A DNA stretch of 45,611 bases from Nitrososphaerales archaeon (lineage in GTDB: Archaea > Thermoproteota > Nitrososphaeria > Nitrososphaerales > CADDZS01): contig JASHPO010000005.1 of NCBI GenBank assembly GCA_030038075.1, forward strand, positions 1 to 45,611, given 5' to 3'. Shown here piece after piece: positions 7,908 to 15,665 of the stretch. Each line of letters opens with the position of its first letter. The stretch's first letter is position 1. The translations under genes and the position numbers were made by a program. Under the pieces are notes generated by a model. The model searched no databases and was not told the origin of the DNA. It saw only the letters and a program-made list of their open reading frames with translations.

Positions 7908-9089
7908 GTGCAAACAGAGCTAAAACGAAGTTGGGGTGTTTCGGTGCCCTCTGGACTTGAGAACGCAGTCCAGCAGGCAGAGGAAAGAGGCTTTCAGGAG
8001 ATGTTCATCTTCGATTCAGACTGCCATCAGATGGAATCTTTTAGGACAATGGCAAAGTATGTCAAAGATCCACTGAAGAATGTGCTTCTGCAGCCTGATC
8101 CGGAAGTTGACTATTTCCAGAAGGCCCTCTATGATAGATTATCCGGAAAGTGGGGACAGGAGGTCACTCGCCACATGAGAGGAGTAGAGACTGTAAAGAG
8201 GCCCGAAACTTCAGAGTCTCGTGCTCCCTTCCAGGAGGCTGAGGAATTGATCGGGATTTATACCGAGCTGATGCATCGAATCGGGATCAAATCTTCGATA
8301 GTGCTTCCGACGCAGATGCTGGGAGTGAGCTCACTTCCGGATATCGAAGTGACCGTGGCGAACGCCTACATTGACTACATGCTCGGCAATTTCTTGGGCA
8401 AGTATCCAGAGTTCCTGACTCTTGCCTATGTCCCAACTAACGACCCGTCCAAGGCAGTTGAACTTCTTGACAGAGTAGCCTCCGAGAAAGGAATTGCAGG
8501 GCTCATGATACCAGGACAAGCCCAGACGCTTGGAGGGAGCGATCGCTTGGATTCAATTTACGAGCTCGCGCAGAACAAAGGTTTGCCTGTCTGCTTCCAC
8601 GGCGGCAGATCGGGATTTCACGACACGTACAAGGGAATGGAATTTGTCGGGGCTCACGCTCTCAGTTTCCCGCTGTCGGTCATTAGGCATCTCACGTCGA
8701 TTGTTCTTTCCGGTGTGCCTGTCAGATTCCCTAGGTTGAGGTTTGTCTTCATGGAAGGCGGCGTGACTTGGATTCCATGGCTTTACAACCGGCTGGACGA
8801 TGAGTATGTGAAAAGAAGGATCGAAGCCCCACTTTTAGAAAAGCTGCCCAGCGAGTACATGAAAGAATTCTATTACACCAGCCAGCCGCTCGAACAGTGT
8901 CATCCCGAGATGCTCGAACCAATCTTTAATATGATGGACTTTGAAAATCATCTACTATACGCGAGCGACTATCCGCATTGGGATTTCGACGTTCCGAGCG
9001 TGATTTATGATCTTCCATTTCTCTCGGAATCGGCAAAGAAGAAAATACTCGGGGAGAATGCTCGGAAAGTGTTCAAGTTAAATAATTAG
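7908..9089 (+). CDS. Amidohydrolase (amidohydrolase-2 family)
   Basis: About 394 residues. The family signs are the N-terminal metal motif in FIFDSDCHQMES (DxH type, typical of the ACMSD / gamma-resorcylate decarboxylase-like branch), a central HGGRSG strand with metal-binding His, FPRLRFVFMEGGVTWIP, and the C-terminal LLYASDYPHWD carrying the catalytic Asp. Members hydrolyse amides or lactones, or decarboxylate ring compounds, using one divalent metal. Start GTG 7908 follows the TATA position. A broken Rieske ferredoxin starts 26 bp downstream in the same direction, and a DapA-type lyase and TPP enzyme are close. This suggests a pathway for aromatic or heterocyclic compounds, but the substrate cannot be read from sequence. 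Confidence 0.88.
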   Translation: MQTELKRSWGVSVPSGLENAVQQAEERGFQEMFIFDSDCHQMESFRTMAKYVKDPLKNVLLQPDPEVDYFQKALYDRLSGKWGQEVTRHMRGVETVKRPETSESRAPFQEAEELIGIYTELMHRIGIKSSIVLPTQMLGVSSLPDIEVTVANAYIDYMLGNFLGKYPEFLTLAYVPTNDPSKAVELLDRVASEKGIAGLMIPGQAQTLGGSDRLDSIYELAQNKGLPVCFHGGRSGFHDTYKGMEFVGAHALSFPLSVIRHLTSIVLSGVPVRFPRLRFVFMEGGVTWIPWLYNRLDDEYVKRRIEAPLLEKLPSEYMKEFYYTSQPLEQCHPEMLEPIFNMMDFENHLLYASDYPHWDFDVPSVIYDLPFLSESAKKKILGENARKVFKLNN

Positions 9090-9115
9090 CATTTGAGGGA
9101 AACGGTAAGCTCAAA

Positions 9116-9484
9116 ATGACAGCAGTCCCAGTAGCAAAGACAAGCCAGATCGAATAGCTAAAGCCATTTGTGATAAAGACTGACGATGGGCGAAAGATCG
9201 GTATTTACATGTTCAACGGCAAGTACTACTTCTATGAAAACGTCTGCGCTCATGAAGGCGGCCGGTTGTAGAGGGAGTGTTTGTCGGCACAATACCTGCG
9301 AATTCGATCCCGTCACGGGCAAGAGACTGAAGGAATATTTCTCCGCCGAAAAGTACGACATCATCTGCCTTTTGGCACGGCATCCAATACGACCTAGAAA
9401 CTGGAGTATGCACCGACGATTTCAGAATGCAACTGACTTCATACGAGGTCGTAATTGACGGAAGATGTGAAAGTGGAGCTGTAG
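9116..9484 (+). pseudogene. Rieske [2Fe-2S] ferredoxin, broken by a stop and several frameshifts
   Basis: Starting at ATG 9116, the first frame gives MTAVPVAKTSQIE, then an in-frame TAG at 9155-9157, then LKPFVIKTDDGRKIGIYMFN and YYFYENVCAHEGG. The latter carries the first Rieske ligand pair (CxH). After that the frame breaks: VEGVFVGTI continues in another phase. The second ligand pair is split between IIC (one frame) and FWHGIQYDLETGVC (another), and SYEVVIDG followed by EDVKVEL and the final TAG 9482-9484 again needs shifts. Together they spell a complete Rieske ferredoxin of about 115 residues with all four cluster ligands, so this is a decayed gene, not a chance match. Its direction and distance suggest it once followed the amidohydrolase in one operon. 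Confidence 0.85.
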
Positions 9485-9537
9485 ATAATCAAATATTCGA
9501 AAAAGGAATCTTTGCAACGGTCACTTGCGCTGAATGC

Positions 9538-9545
9538 TTAAATAA
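9538..9545 (+). promoter_or_regulatory. TATA box of the solute-binding protein gene
   Basis: TTAAATAA centred about 27 bp upstream of GTG 9569, consistent with a leaderless transcript starting at or next to the GTG. Confidence 0.55.
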
Positions 9546-9568
9546 CGCAGTTCGTTGCCAGAAACGTC

Positions 9569-11491
9569 GTGAAACTCCAGTTGGGCGTATTTAATAGTAA
9601 AACGCCCGTTGTTTTGTCTGTCCTAGCCATCCTAGTTTTATCAGGATGTCTGCCTTTGGTCTTTTCTCCGCGGGAAGCCGTCGCCGCGTCTGGGACTAGC
9701 TGCCCGTCAAACGAGATTTTCACCGAAGGCGTTCTCGGAGGTCCACCAAACTCGATGAATTACATGGCAGTTCATAGCGCGGCCTCAGCGGACACTGCGG
9801 GAAACATGTGGCTCAGGCCAAGCTATCTTACGGCGCTCAACGGTACGCAATATTACTTTGACAGCGTTGCAGAAAGCGTCACTTCAAATGCAAATTACAC
9901 CCAGTGGACGTACGTGATTAATCCAGACAGAATGTGGTCAAACGGACAGCCCGTTACATCGGCAGACTTTGTTGCGACCTATAGCCCAACATATGCATTG
10001 AATCCAACATACGATACGGAAGATCTCAGAGCGGAAATTACTAGCGTCGTCGCTGTGAATAGCAGTACGGTTGTCTTCAACCTTAACAAATCAGACGCTG
10101 CCTTCCCGGTTGAGCTAAACGGCAACAACGAGTCACCTCCCGTGTCCTCGCAGTGGATTCAGCAGGGTCCTAGCGTCACAGGATTTGGTATGACAGACAT
10201 TACTGATGGACCTTTCTATGCTTCCAATTACACTGCCGGCTCGAATCAACTGGTAATGTACAGGAATCCATACTTCTCGCCGGCTCCGCAGATTTGCGAA
10301 TTTGTTTACGATTTCGTTCCGGCGGATTCCGACATTCCCCCACTTTTGGAAGCTAACAGCGTCGATTTGGCCCAGATTGACCAAAGCGCAGCCTCATCCC
10401 TATCATCTGTATCGTATCTCAAGTTCCTGCAATATCCTGCCATCGAAGAACTGACCTTGAGCTGGGATTTGGAAGTTTATCCCTACAACATGACCGCGTT
10501 CAGGCAGGCAATCGCTTACGCAGTTAATCAGAATGATATTCTCAGTGAGGCGTTTGGCGGACTGGGATATACCGCTTTCAATGCGGAAGGAACCGTTCCC
10601 ACACAATCCGTCTGGTACAATCCTAGTCAGACGACTTACAGCTACAATCAGTCAGAAGCTCTGACCCTATTGCACCAGATTGGATTCACCGGCGGTGCCA
10701 ATGGTGCCGCTCTAAAGTTCCCGAACGGTACATCGGTCACGCTGACGCTCTGGGCCGCGAACGACCAGACCGGTGGAGTTCTCGCTGCGCAAATCGTAGA
10801 ACAGGAACTATCGAACATTGGCATTACAATCAATTTGATTGTAGCTGCCAAGAGCACTATGATCGGAGATTCTTATTCAAACGTGGACAACATCGATCAC
10901 GAGATGATGATCGAGACAAATGAAGCCCAGGCTCCCGGTGTTGCTTACGACGATGGTCTTCCGGGCTGGACAGAAGGATACATCAACTTCCTTGCCGAGC
11001 CGACGTGGCTACCTCTCGGCGCCCCAGAGAACGATTACAACGGTAACCTGAGTATACTCCAGAGCACGACCAATCCAACGCAGGTGAAGGCGGCCATAGA
11101 CAACATCCAGGCATTGAACGCGGAATACCTTCCAGTCTTTTTCCTGTCTTTCCCTAACTTCGTCTTCGCAGTGAGCACCACGAGATTCACGAACTTTGGC
11201 GCACTATCAATTCAGCAGGCCGAAGAGAACAGCGTGGCCTATGCCGAAATCACACCAGTAGGAGTTTCAACTTCAACGAGTACGTCGACAACTACCTCAG
11301 TTTCGGCCAGCACAACTTCGTCCGTTGCGAGCGCCAGTAGCATCACGACTAGCACTTCCGCTTCAAGTAGCACCAGCAGCAGTATATCGATTGGCTCATC
11401 GTACTTGCTAGTCGTCGGAACAGTCGTAATAATCCTGATCGCGCTGTCACTCGGCTACTTGTTCTCTCGCAGACGTATCGAACCCGAGTAA
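9569..11491 (+). CDS. ABC transporter substrate-binding protein, family 5, membrane anchored
   Basis: A 640-residue extracellular solute-binding protein of the SBP_bac_5 (oligopeptide/nickel) family. The N-terminus (GTG start) is a signal sequence ending LSGC, a lipobox-like site. The body shows family segments such as SVTSNANYTQWTYVINPDRM, then SNGQPVTSADFVATY, FVYDFVPADSD, and AFRQAIAYAVNQNDIL, where the family typically reads 'vR.Ais.aidr..i'. After about residue 560 comes a Ser/Thr-rich linker and a second hydrophobic segment YLLVVGTVVIILIALSLGYL ending in RRR, a C-terminal membrane anchor. The protein would capture peptides or other small solutes outside the cell. No permease or ATPase gene is near, so it must use a transporter encoded elsewhere. 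Confidence 0.9.
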   Translation: MKLQLGVFNSKTPVVLSVLAILVLSGCLPLVFSPREAVAASGTSCPSNEIFTEGVLGGPPNSMNYMAVHSAASADTAGNMWLRPSYLTALNGTQYYFDSVAESVTSNANYTQWTYVINPDRMWSNGQPVTSADFVATYSPTYALNPTYDTEDLRAEITSVVAVNSSTVVFNLNKSDAAFPVELNGNNESPPVSSQWIQQGPSVTGFGMTDITDGPFYASNYTAGSNQLVMYRNPYFSPAPQICEFVYDFVPADSDIPPLLEANSVDLAQIDQSAASSLSSVSYLKFLQYPAIEELTLSWDLEVYPYNMTAFRQAIAYAVNQNDILSEAFGGLGYTAFNAEGTVPTQSVWYNPSQTTYSYNQSEALTLLHQIGFTGGANGAALKFPNGTSVTLTLWAANDQTGGVLAAQIVEQELSNIGITINLIVAAKSTMIGDSYSNVDNIDHEMMIETNEAQAPGVAYDDGLPGWTEGYINFLAEPTWLPLGAPENDYNGNLSILQSTTNPTQVKAAIDNIQALNAEYLPVFFLSFPNFVFAVSTTRFTNFGALSIQQAEENSVAYAEITPVGVSTSTSTSTTTSVSASTTSSVASASSITTSTSASSSTSSSISIGSSYLLVVGTVVIILIALSLGYLFSRRRIEPE

Positions 11492-11537
11492 ATGGCGTTC
11501 TCTAGAAGCTCCTGGAGATGTTCTAACACTTTTTCCA

Positions 11538-12617
11538 CTAGTGTCGCGAGTACTCTGACTGGTTGACTACGAGAGCTTGACCCAAAATGGCTTCTCTTTG
11601 AGCCAAAACCCGCTCGAATTCGGATCGTGTAATGTGAGTCAATCCTGCATCGCTGATCAATCTGTAGATATTTTCAGCTTCGTCCTTCCTCGGAGGAGGC
11701 ATCGGCGGTCTCATGAACGGATGCGGAATCAACCCTCTAATCCAAGTTGCAAGTTTGTATCGGATGTGTAGTCTGCCCGAGTACGTGACGATGTAATTTT
11801 GAATCGGAACTATCTGCTCCGCAAATATCGTTTTCACTTTTTCTAGGTCTCCTGCCTTCCAGGCGAGGTCGTGTTCGATCGTGGGCTCTTTCAGATAGTT
11901 GTAACCGCCCGACACTGCACCATCCACGAGATTTAGGAGTCTCGCCGTGTGTTCGGCATAGTGAGGCGCGTTAAGAATCCCCACGTGCCTCGGGAATGAT
12001 CTTAGAAAGTTTGCAACTCTAAAGTGGGCCCCGTAGTTTCCTGAAATCATCTTCCAGCCCACGATGCTCGGAATCGCTTCGAGCATCATCTTCACGGTCG
12101 GAATCGGGAGACCTCCGCCCCATTCTGAATTCCACGGGGCAGCGGCGTGAATTATGAGCGGCAGCTGGAGCGGTTCGGCAAGAGCCTTTACGTGGTTTGT
12201 CCAGATTTCCGGATTTCCAACGCCGTCTATTGCTGTCGAAACCTCCATGGTTCCCGCTGGAGGAAGAACAAGCAGTCCATCCACGCCAACTTTTTTGGCG
12301 CTCATTGCGGACTCTATGCATTCTTCTCGCCTGACACCGTAGTAGCCCGAGAAAATGGGCATGTCGCCAGGCCTTTCCTGAAGGGCGATTTTGATAAGGC
12401 GGTTTCGCTCCTCCTGCGTCAGGTAAAACACCTCGCCTGCTTCCGGTACTGCGATCAGTGCGCCGCCGGTCTTCAAAAAGTCAGCAGATCGTGTAAAGTA
12501 TCTGACGAGCTCGCGGAAAGCATCTTCATCGATTTCAAGGCCATCAGACTTGTAAGGAGTCACAAGTGCGCAAAAATTTCTGTCGAATTTTTTCGTATCA
12601 AGAACAGGAATTGCCAT
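11538..12617 (-). CDS. DapA-superfamily aldolase/lyase, non-canonical active site
   Basis: A 359-residue TIM-barrel protein of the dihydrodipicolinate synthase / N-acetylneuraminate lyase family. It opens CALVTPYKSDGLEIDEDAF and keeps the second-strand ALIAVPEAGEVFYLTQEER segment, which corresponds to the usual G.TGE...L. The Schiff-base lysine is likely the K of VGWKMISGNY. The tyrosine of the usual YNxP motif is replaced: the matching strand reads LIIHAAAPW. Family members cleave or form C-C bonds next to a 2-oxo acid, and the long C-terminal part resembles hydratase-aldolase members more than biosynthetic DapA. With no lysine genes near, a catabolic role with the neighbouring TPP enzyme and amidohydrolase is more likely than lysine synthesis. 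ATG 12617 has a TATA box about 35 bp upstream. Confidence 0.85.
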   Translation of the reverse strand: MAIPVLDTKKFDRNFCALVTPYKSDGLEIDEDAFRELVRYFTRSADFLKTGGALIAVPEAGEVFYLTQEERNRLIKIALQERPGDMPIFSGYYGVRREECIESAMSAKKVGVDGLLVLPPAGTMEVSTAIDGVGNPEIWTNHVKALAEPLQLPLIIHAAAPWNSEWGGGLPIPTVKMMLEAIPSIVGWKMISGNYGAHFRVANFLRSFPRHVGILNAPHYAEHTARLLNLVDGAVSGGYNYLKEPTIEHDLAWKAGDLEKVKTIFAEQIVPIQNYIVTYSGRLHIRYKLATWIRGLIPHPFMRPPMPPPRKDEAENIYRLISDAGLTHITRSEFERVLAQREAILGQALVVNQSEYSRH

Positions 12618-12647
12618 GACGCTCCAGATTTTGGACGAGTCAGGAAT

Positions 12648-12657
12648 CTTATAAGCG
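12648..12657 (-). promoter_or_regulatory. TATA box of the DapA-like gene
   Basis: GCTTATAAGA on the minus strand, centred about 35 bp upstream of ATG 12617, giving a leader of roughly 9 nt. Confidence 0.45.
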
Positions 12658-13045
12658 TATGAATCCGGAAAGAGGCCGAAAGCGGCGAGTCTTCATCCAA
12701 AAGGTACTAGGGCCGTTGATTTTCCGCAAATTGTTCTGAAGGAACCTACTTAAGGGAATTATCGGCAGCTAGCGTTTTAGCTGAATGATTTAATTAATCA
12801 TTGAATGAACAATCTCTTTTATGCCTGAGGAAACCTCGGAAAAGAATTTCTTCACAGCGTTCTGTAATAGCGCTCTAAACTTACTGTAGCGTTTCCACAT
12901 GCATTCAAACAGAACGTTCTTGTTAGGATGAAATAACCCCTCTCTTCGGTTTCTTAAAATGCGTTATATCCAATTGAGATGCATCGAAACTCGCGGGCCA
13001 GAGAAAATTGTCTAGTTTCTGTAGAATCTAATCGTTAATTCGTAT
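12658..13045. other. Intergenic region with palindromes
   Basis: No open frame of note on either strand. It holds a 19-bp palindrome AATGATT-TAATT-AATCATT (12784-12802), the 10-bp palindrome AGAACGTTCT (12911-12920) flanked by AAC and TGTT, and a small hairpin GAGG-AAA-CCTC near 12826-12836. It separates the minus-strand DapA-like gene from the plus-strand gene at 13046, so it should contain both promoters. Confidence 0.5.
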
Positions 13046-13660
13046 TTGGACTCCACAACGACTAAGGTTATCTTGGGCGCACTCGAAAAAAGAAGAAAGG
13101 ACTGCATCAGATTGCCCAAGCAAGCATTAACTCAAGAAGCGAGAACTGTCAGGAAGCAGAGGGCTACGGGAAAAAATGCGAATGTATCAACTGAATCTTT
13201 CCCAGAGGTTGACACTGTCACTGAGAACCCGCCAATCGAGCTAGAGTCCGTCACAACGGTAATAAGATCGCTGGCGGAAGAGGGCCATCAGACTTCGGAT
13301 CTCCTTGAGCTTGAAAGGAATTATTCGGCGGAGGTTATAGGACAATTCAAGGAAATCATGAAGTCAGTAGACGCGTCATTCCACGTAAACAACGGAATTG
13401 GTTCCGGGAATTTTTCGCCTTCATCCGAACAGATCCTTACATCGGAAGGCGTGGTTTGTCTTCTCGACACTAAAGGCAAGGTCATCACCCGAAGGCCGCT
13501 TGAAGAACTCCAAATCGATACCGTGTTGAGCATAATCGGCGAGGTTCTCCCTGAAGTGGACAATCGCCTGCAGAAAAAGCAGGGCGAAAGACTGTCGACG
13601 ATAGAAAAAATCATCAAAGATCTGAAGAAAATTGTCGGCGCAGATGGTGTTGTTCAGTAG
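13046..13660 (+). CDS. Uncharacterised soluble protein, charged and helical
   Basis: A 204-residue protein with a TTG start, no signal and no membrane segment. The first 70 residues are basic and polar (for example EKRRKDCIRLPKQ), probably flexible. Residues 75-115 form a helix-rich stretch (LLELERNYSAEVIGQFKEIM). Residues 130-165 include VCLLDTKGKVITRRPLEEL, resembling a beta hairpin followed by a helix. The end (GERLSTIEKIIKDLKKIV) looks like a coiled coil. I do not recognise a family. It lies beside the minus-strand DNA polymerase remnant. No promoter stands out beyond the AT-rich region upstream, and the start is uncertain. Confidence 0.6.
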   Translation: MDSTTTKVILGALEKRRKDCIRLPKQALTQEARTVRKQRATGKNANVSTESFPEVDTVTENPPIELESVTTVIRSLAEEGHQTSDLLELERNYSAEVIGQFKEIMKSVDASFHVNNGIGSGNFSPSSEQILTSEGVVCLLDTKGKVITRRPLEELQIDTVLSIIGEVLPEVDNRLQKKQGERLSTIEKIIKDLKKIVGADGVVQ

Positions 13661-13758
13661 AAACTGATTAACACTAACACCATCTATTTGTCGAATACGC
13701 TTACTATTCGCTCGCAGTTATGGTTGTTATCTCCGCTACAAAAGCGACTCGCTTCTCT

Positions 13759-14314
13759 TCAGAAGATCGTCTTTTGAAATCCTGTATGGGATAATATCGT
13801 GGCACAACTGTCAGCTAACAATTCAATATACCTGTCAGAGTCATATTCAGTCGTTTCAGCGGATAATTCTTCGGGCGTCGACCGATTCTGACCTTTGCTC
13901 TTGTACCTAGTGATTATGTATGAGATGGATTGACCAGTTGGAGTTTAAGGCCATGTTTCTCTAGCTCAAGAGCTGCATTGCTGCCTCTGTTCGATTCCAC
14001 TCACCTTGATCTCTTCGTTCGTAAAACATCTATCAAAGGTTTCCAACGAATCAGGATATCTTCCTTTGAAGCATAGTAGAATTGGATGCTGCTCAGGCAT
14101 TTTCCAATGCTCGTGCTTACGGAGTCTTGAAGTGCATCCTGCACAAGCGCGTAATTTGAGTCCCACAAAGCGACACTGGTCGAACACGAAGGTGTTCGCC
14201 GCGTCGAGATGTAACCTTCCAAATAGTCGCTGCATCTTCCTTTCCCAAAGATCTCGCGAACAGTGTTCAATGTCGAAACGCAAGCTTCTCCGAAAGGACC
14301 TCCATTTGCTTCAG
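13759..14314 (-). pseudogene. Family-B DNA polymerase, decayed C-terminal fragment
   Basis: Read on the minus strand across three frames, this stretch spells the thumb end of a PolB. In order: VLSEKLA (about 14302-14276); RFDIEHCSRDLWERKMQRLF plus GRLHLD (from 14283), at the place of the KKRYFG segment; WDSNYALVQDALQDSV (from 14165), at the place of the 'VRRD' helix; EDILIRWKPLIDVLRTK; a TGA at 14001-14003; AALELEKHGLKL; a further shift; TGQSISYIITRYKSKGQNRS; EYDSDRYIELLADSCATIL; and TGF before a stop at 13759. The order and spacing match the C-terminus of archaeal PolB, including the 'G..I.Y.I' and 'YD...YI' elements. The polymerase and exonuclease active-site parts are missing, so it is a truncated relic. 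The longest single frames here (14001-14270 and 13966-14283) are pieces of it, not separate genes. Confidence 0.72.
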
Positions 14315-14360
14315 AATTTTAAATCCCTATTAGGAATTCGTATGGCGGTCCCAGCCCACT

Positions 14361-14367
14361 TATAATA
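14361..14367 (+). promoter_or_regulatory. TATA box of the small zinc-finger gene
   Basis: TATAATA centred about 35 bp upstream of ATG 14399, giving a short leader. It favours the ATG over the in-frame TTG at 14384. Confidence 0.5.
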
Positions 14368-14398
14368 CAGCCATACATTCTCTTTGCTTCGAAAACGG

Positions 14399-14632
14399 AT
14401 GTCTTCTCAACCCCAGCAATCAACGGATTTTCAGGAGTACATAGTTCAAAATGACGAATCGGGCGTGTGGCGGAAGTGTCCTTTCTGCGGACAAAAAATC
14501 TGGGACGGTCCACATAACAAGTCGGCATCAGGATTTCTTTTCCACCTGAATACGAAGAGTGGGGCCCACTCAGAAAATCCAACGTGGAGGGCTAAATTCG
14601 CAAAGGGCAGCTGGCATTTAAGTACTCACTGA
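14399..14632 (+). CDS. Small zinc-finger protein
   Basis: A 77-residue protein from ATG 14399 (MSSQPQQSTDFQEYIVQ). One C2H2-type site is visible: CPFCGQKIWDG followed by HLNTKSGAH, with a further His at NKSASGFLFH. The remainder is polar and basic (WRAKFAKGSWHLSTH). Small proteins with this layout are common in archaea and are usually presumed to bind nucleic acid or protein. It converges on corA with a 16-bp gap. Family not named with certainty. Confidence 0.65.
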   Translation: MSSQPQQSTDFQEYIVQNDESGVWRKCPFCGQKIWDGPHNKSASGFLFHLNTKSGAHSENPTWRAKFAKGSWHLSTH

Positions 14633-14648
14633 TAGTTCAAATCTGCTT

Positions 14649-15665
14649 CTAGAACCAGCCTGCCCTTTTGAATAAAGAGGTCAACACGAGGGAGATTACA
14701 ATCATGCCGGCTATCAAAGTGTAGAATCCGTACCAGACACCGCTTCCCGGCTCGAAAAATCCCGCGGTAAAGTTCATCCCGTAGATGCCAGCCAAGAGTG
14801 TGAGCGGCAAGAGTATTGTCGCCACGATAGTCAGGACCTTGATTATGTTGTCGGTCGATGTCGCGAGCATGCTGACGTAAAAATCTCTGACGTCACTCGT
14901 CCTGTCGCGGTTTGCGTCAATAGTCTCAATCAATTGAAAAGTGTGGTCGTAGATGTCCCTGAAATTTCGCAAGCTTGAGTCAGACACATAAGGAACTACG
15001 CCTCTCATTATCATGCTGAGCATGTCTCGTGTGGGAGACAGAGATTTCCTCATGAACATGAGTTCGGCTCGAAGCCCGCCCATGAGGGACATGATGTCGC
15101 TAACGTTCTCGGTTCTCCTCTTCCTAGTCTTGAAGATCGTAACCGCTTCTTTCTCGAGCCTCTCGATTTCATCTTCGATGGAATCTAGCATGGGATAAAA
15201 TGCGTCAACGGCGGAGTCTAGGAACACGTAGTACAGAAGATCGGGAGTTGGATTAGCGGAAAGGGGCGAGAGACTCCGTGTTCTTATCCTGCTTTCGGCC
15301 TGTTTTATGATATCCGAGTCGCTGCGATGCACGGTAATGAGCCAGCGATCGCCGAAAAAGACGAAAAGCTCGATGATGCCGAAAGTTTCCCGCCTGTCAA
15401 CATTTTGGGAAGACCCGACCGGCACGTGGATCACGCTGAACACGCTCCCAGCATATTCTTCCACTTTGGAGCGCTGGTTTCCATGGATGATATCCTCGAT
15501 TGCGTACGAGTCAAGCTGAAATCTCTTCTGCAATTGATTCAGCTCCTGCTCGGTCGGGCTCTCCGCATCTACCCATACCAGCTCATTCTCTGGAATGATT
15601 TCAGGAATTGTCTGAAGGTTTTGTGAGGCTGTTTGCGATCCCTGAAGAGAGCTGATTGTGATCAT
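14649..15665 (-). CDS. corA: CorA-type magnesium/divalent cation transporter
   Basis: A 338-residue member of the CorA family. The signature GMNF is present in LLAGIYGMNFTAGFF, between the two C-terminal membrane helices (IVATILLPLTLLAGIYGMN and YTLIAGMIVISLVLTSLF). The long N-terminal domain carries LVWVDAESPTEQELN and an acidic helical stretch (FYPMLDSIEDEIERLEKEAV), as in the cytoplasmic funnel. CorA forms pentameric channels for Mg2+ and sometimes Co2+ or Ni2+. ATG 15665 is chosen because it overlaps the stop of the upstream gene as ATGA, a sign of translational coupling. A longer frame from 15701 would overlap the neighbour by 40 bp. Confidence 0.92.
   Translation of the reverse strand: MITISSLQGSQTASQNLQTIPEIIPENELVWVDAESPTEQELNQLQKRFQLDSYAIEDIIHGNQRSKVEEYAGSVFSVIHVPVGSSQNVDRRETFGIIELFVFFGDRWLITVHRSDSDIIKQAESRIRTRSLSPLSANPTPDLLYYVFLDSAVDAFYPMLDSIEDEIERLEKEAVTIFKTRKRRTENVSDIMSLMGGLRAELMFMRKSLSPTRDMLSMIMRGVVPYVSDSSLRNFRDIYDHTFQLIETIDANRDRTSDVRDFYVSMLATSTDNIIKVLTIVATILLPLTLLAGIYGMNFTAGFFEPGSGVWYGFYTLIAGMIVISLVLTSLFKRAGWF

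Noticed and set aside
12147-12662. 171-codon plus-strand frame opposite the DapA-like gene
   Set aside because: The minus strand codes for a clear DapA-family protein; this frame is its antisense.
13680-14000. Possible IS605-type transposase suggested by a HGLKLQLVNP-like string
   Set aside because: Reading the next frame gives GQSISYIITRYK and YDSDRYIEL, which fits a DNA polymerase end far better; no CxxC transposase finger follows.
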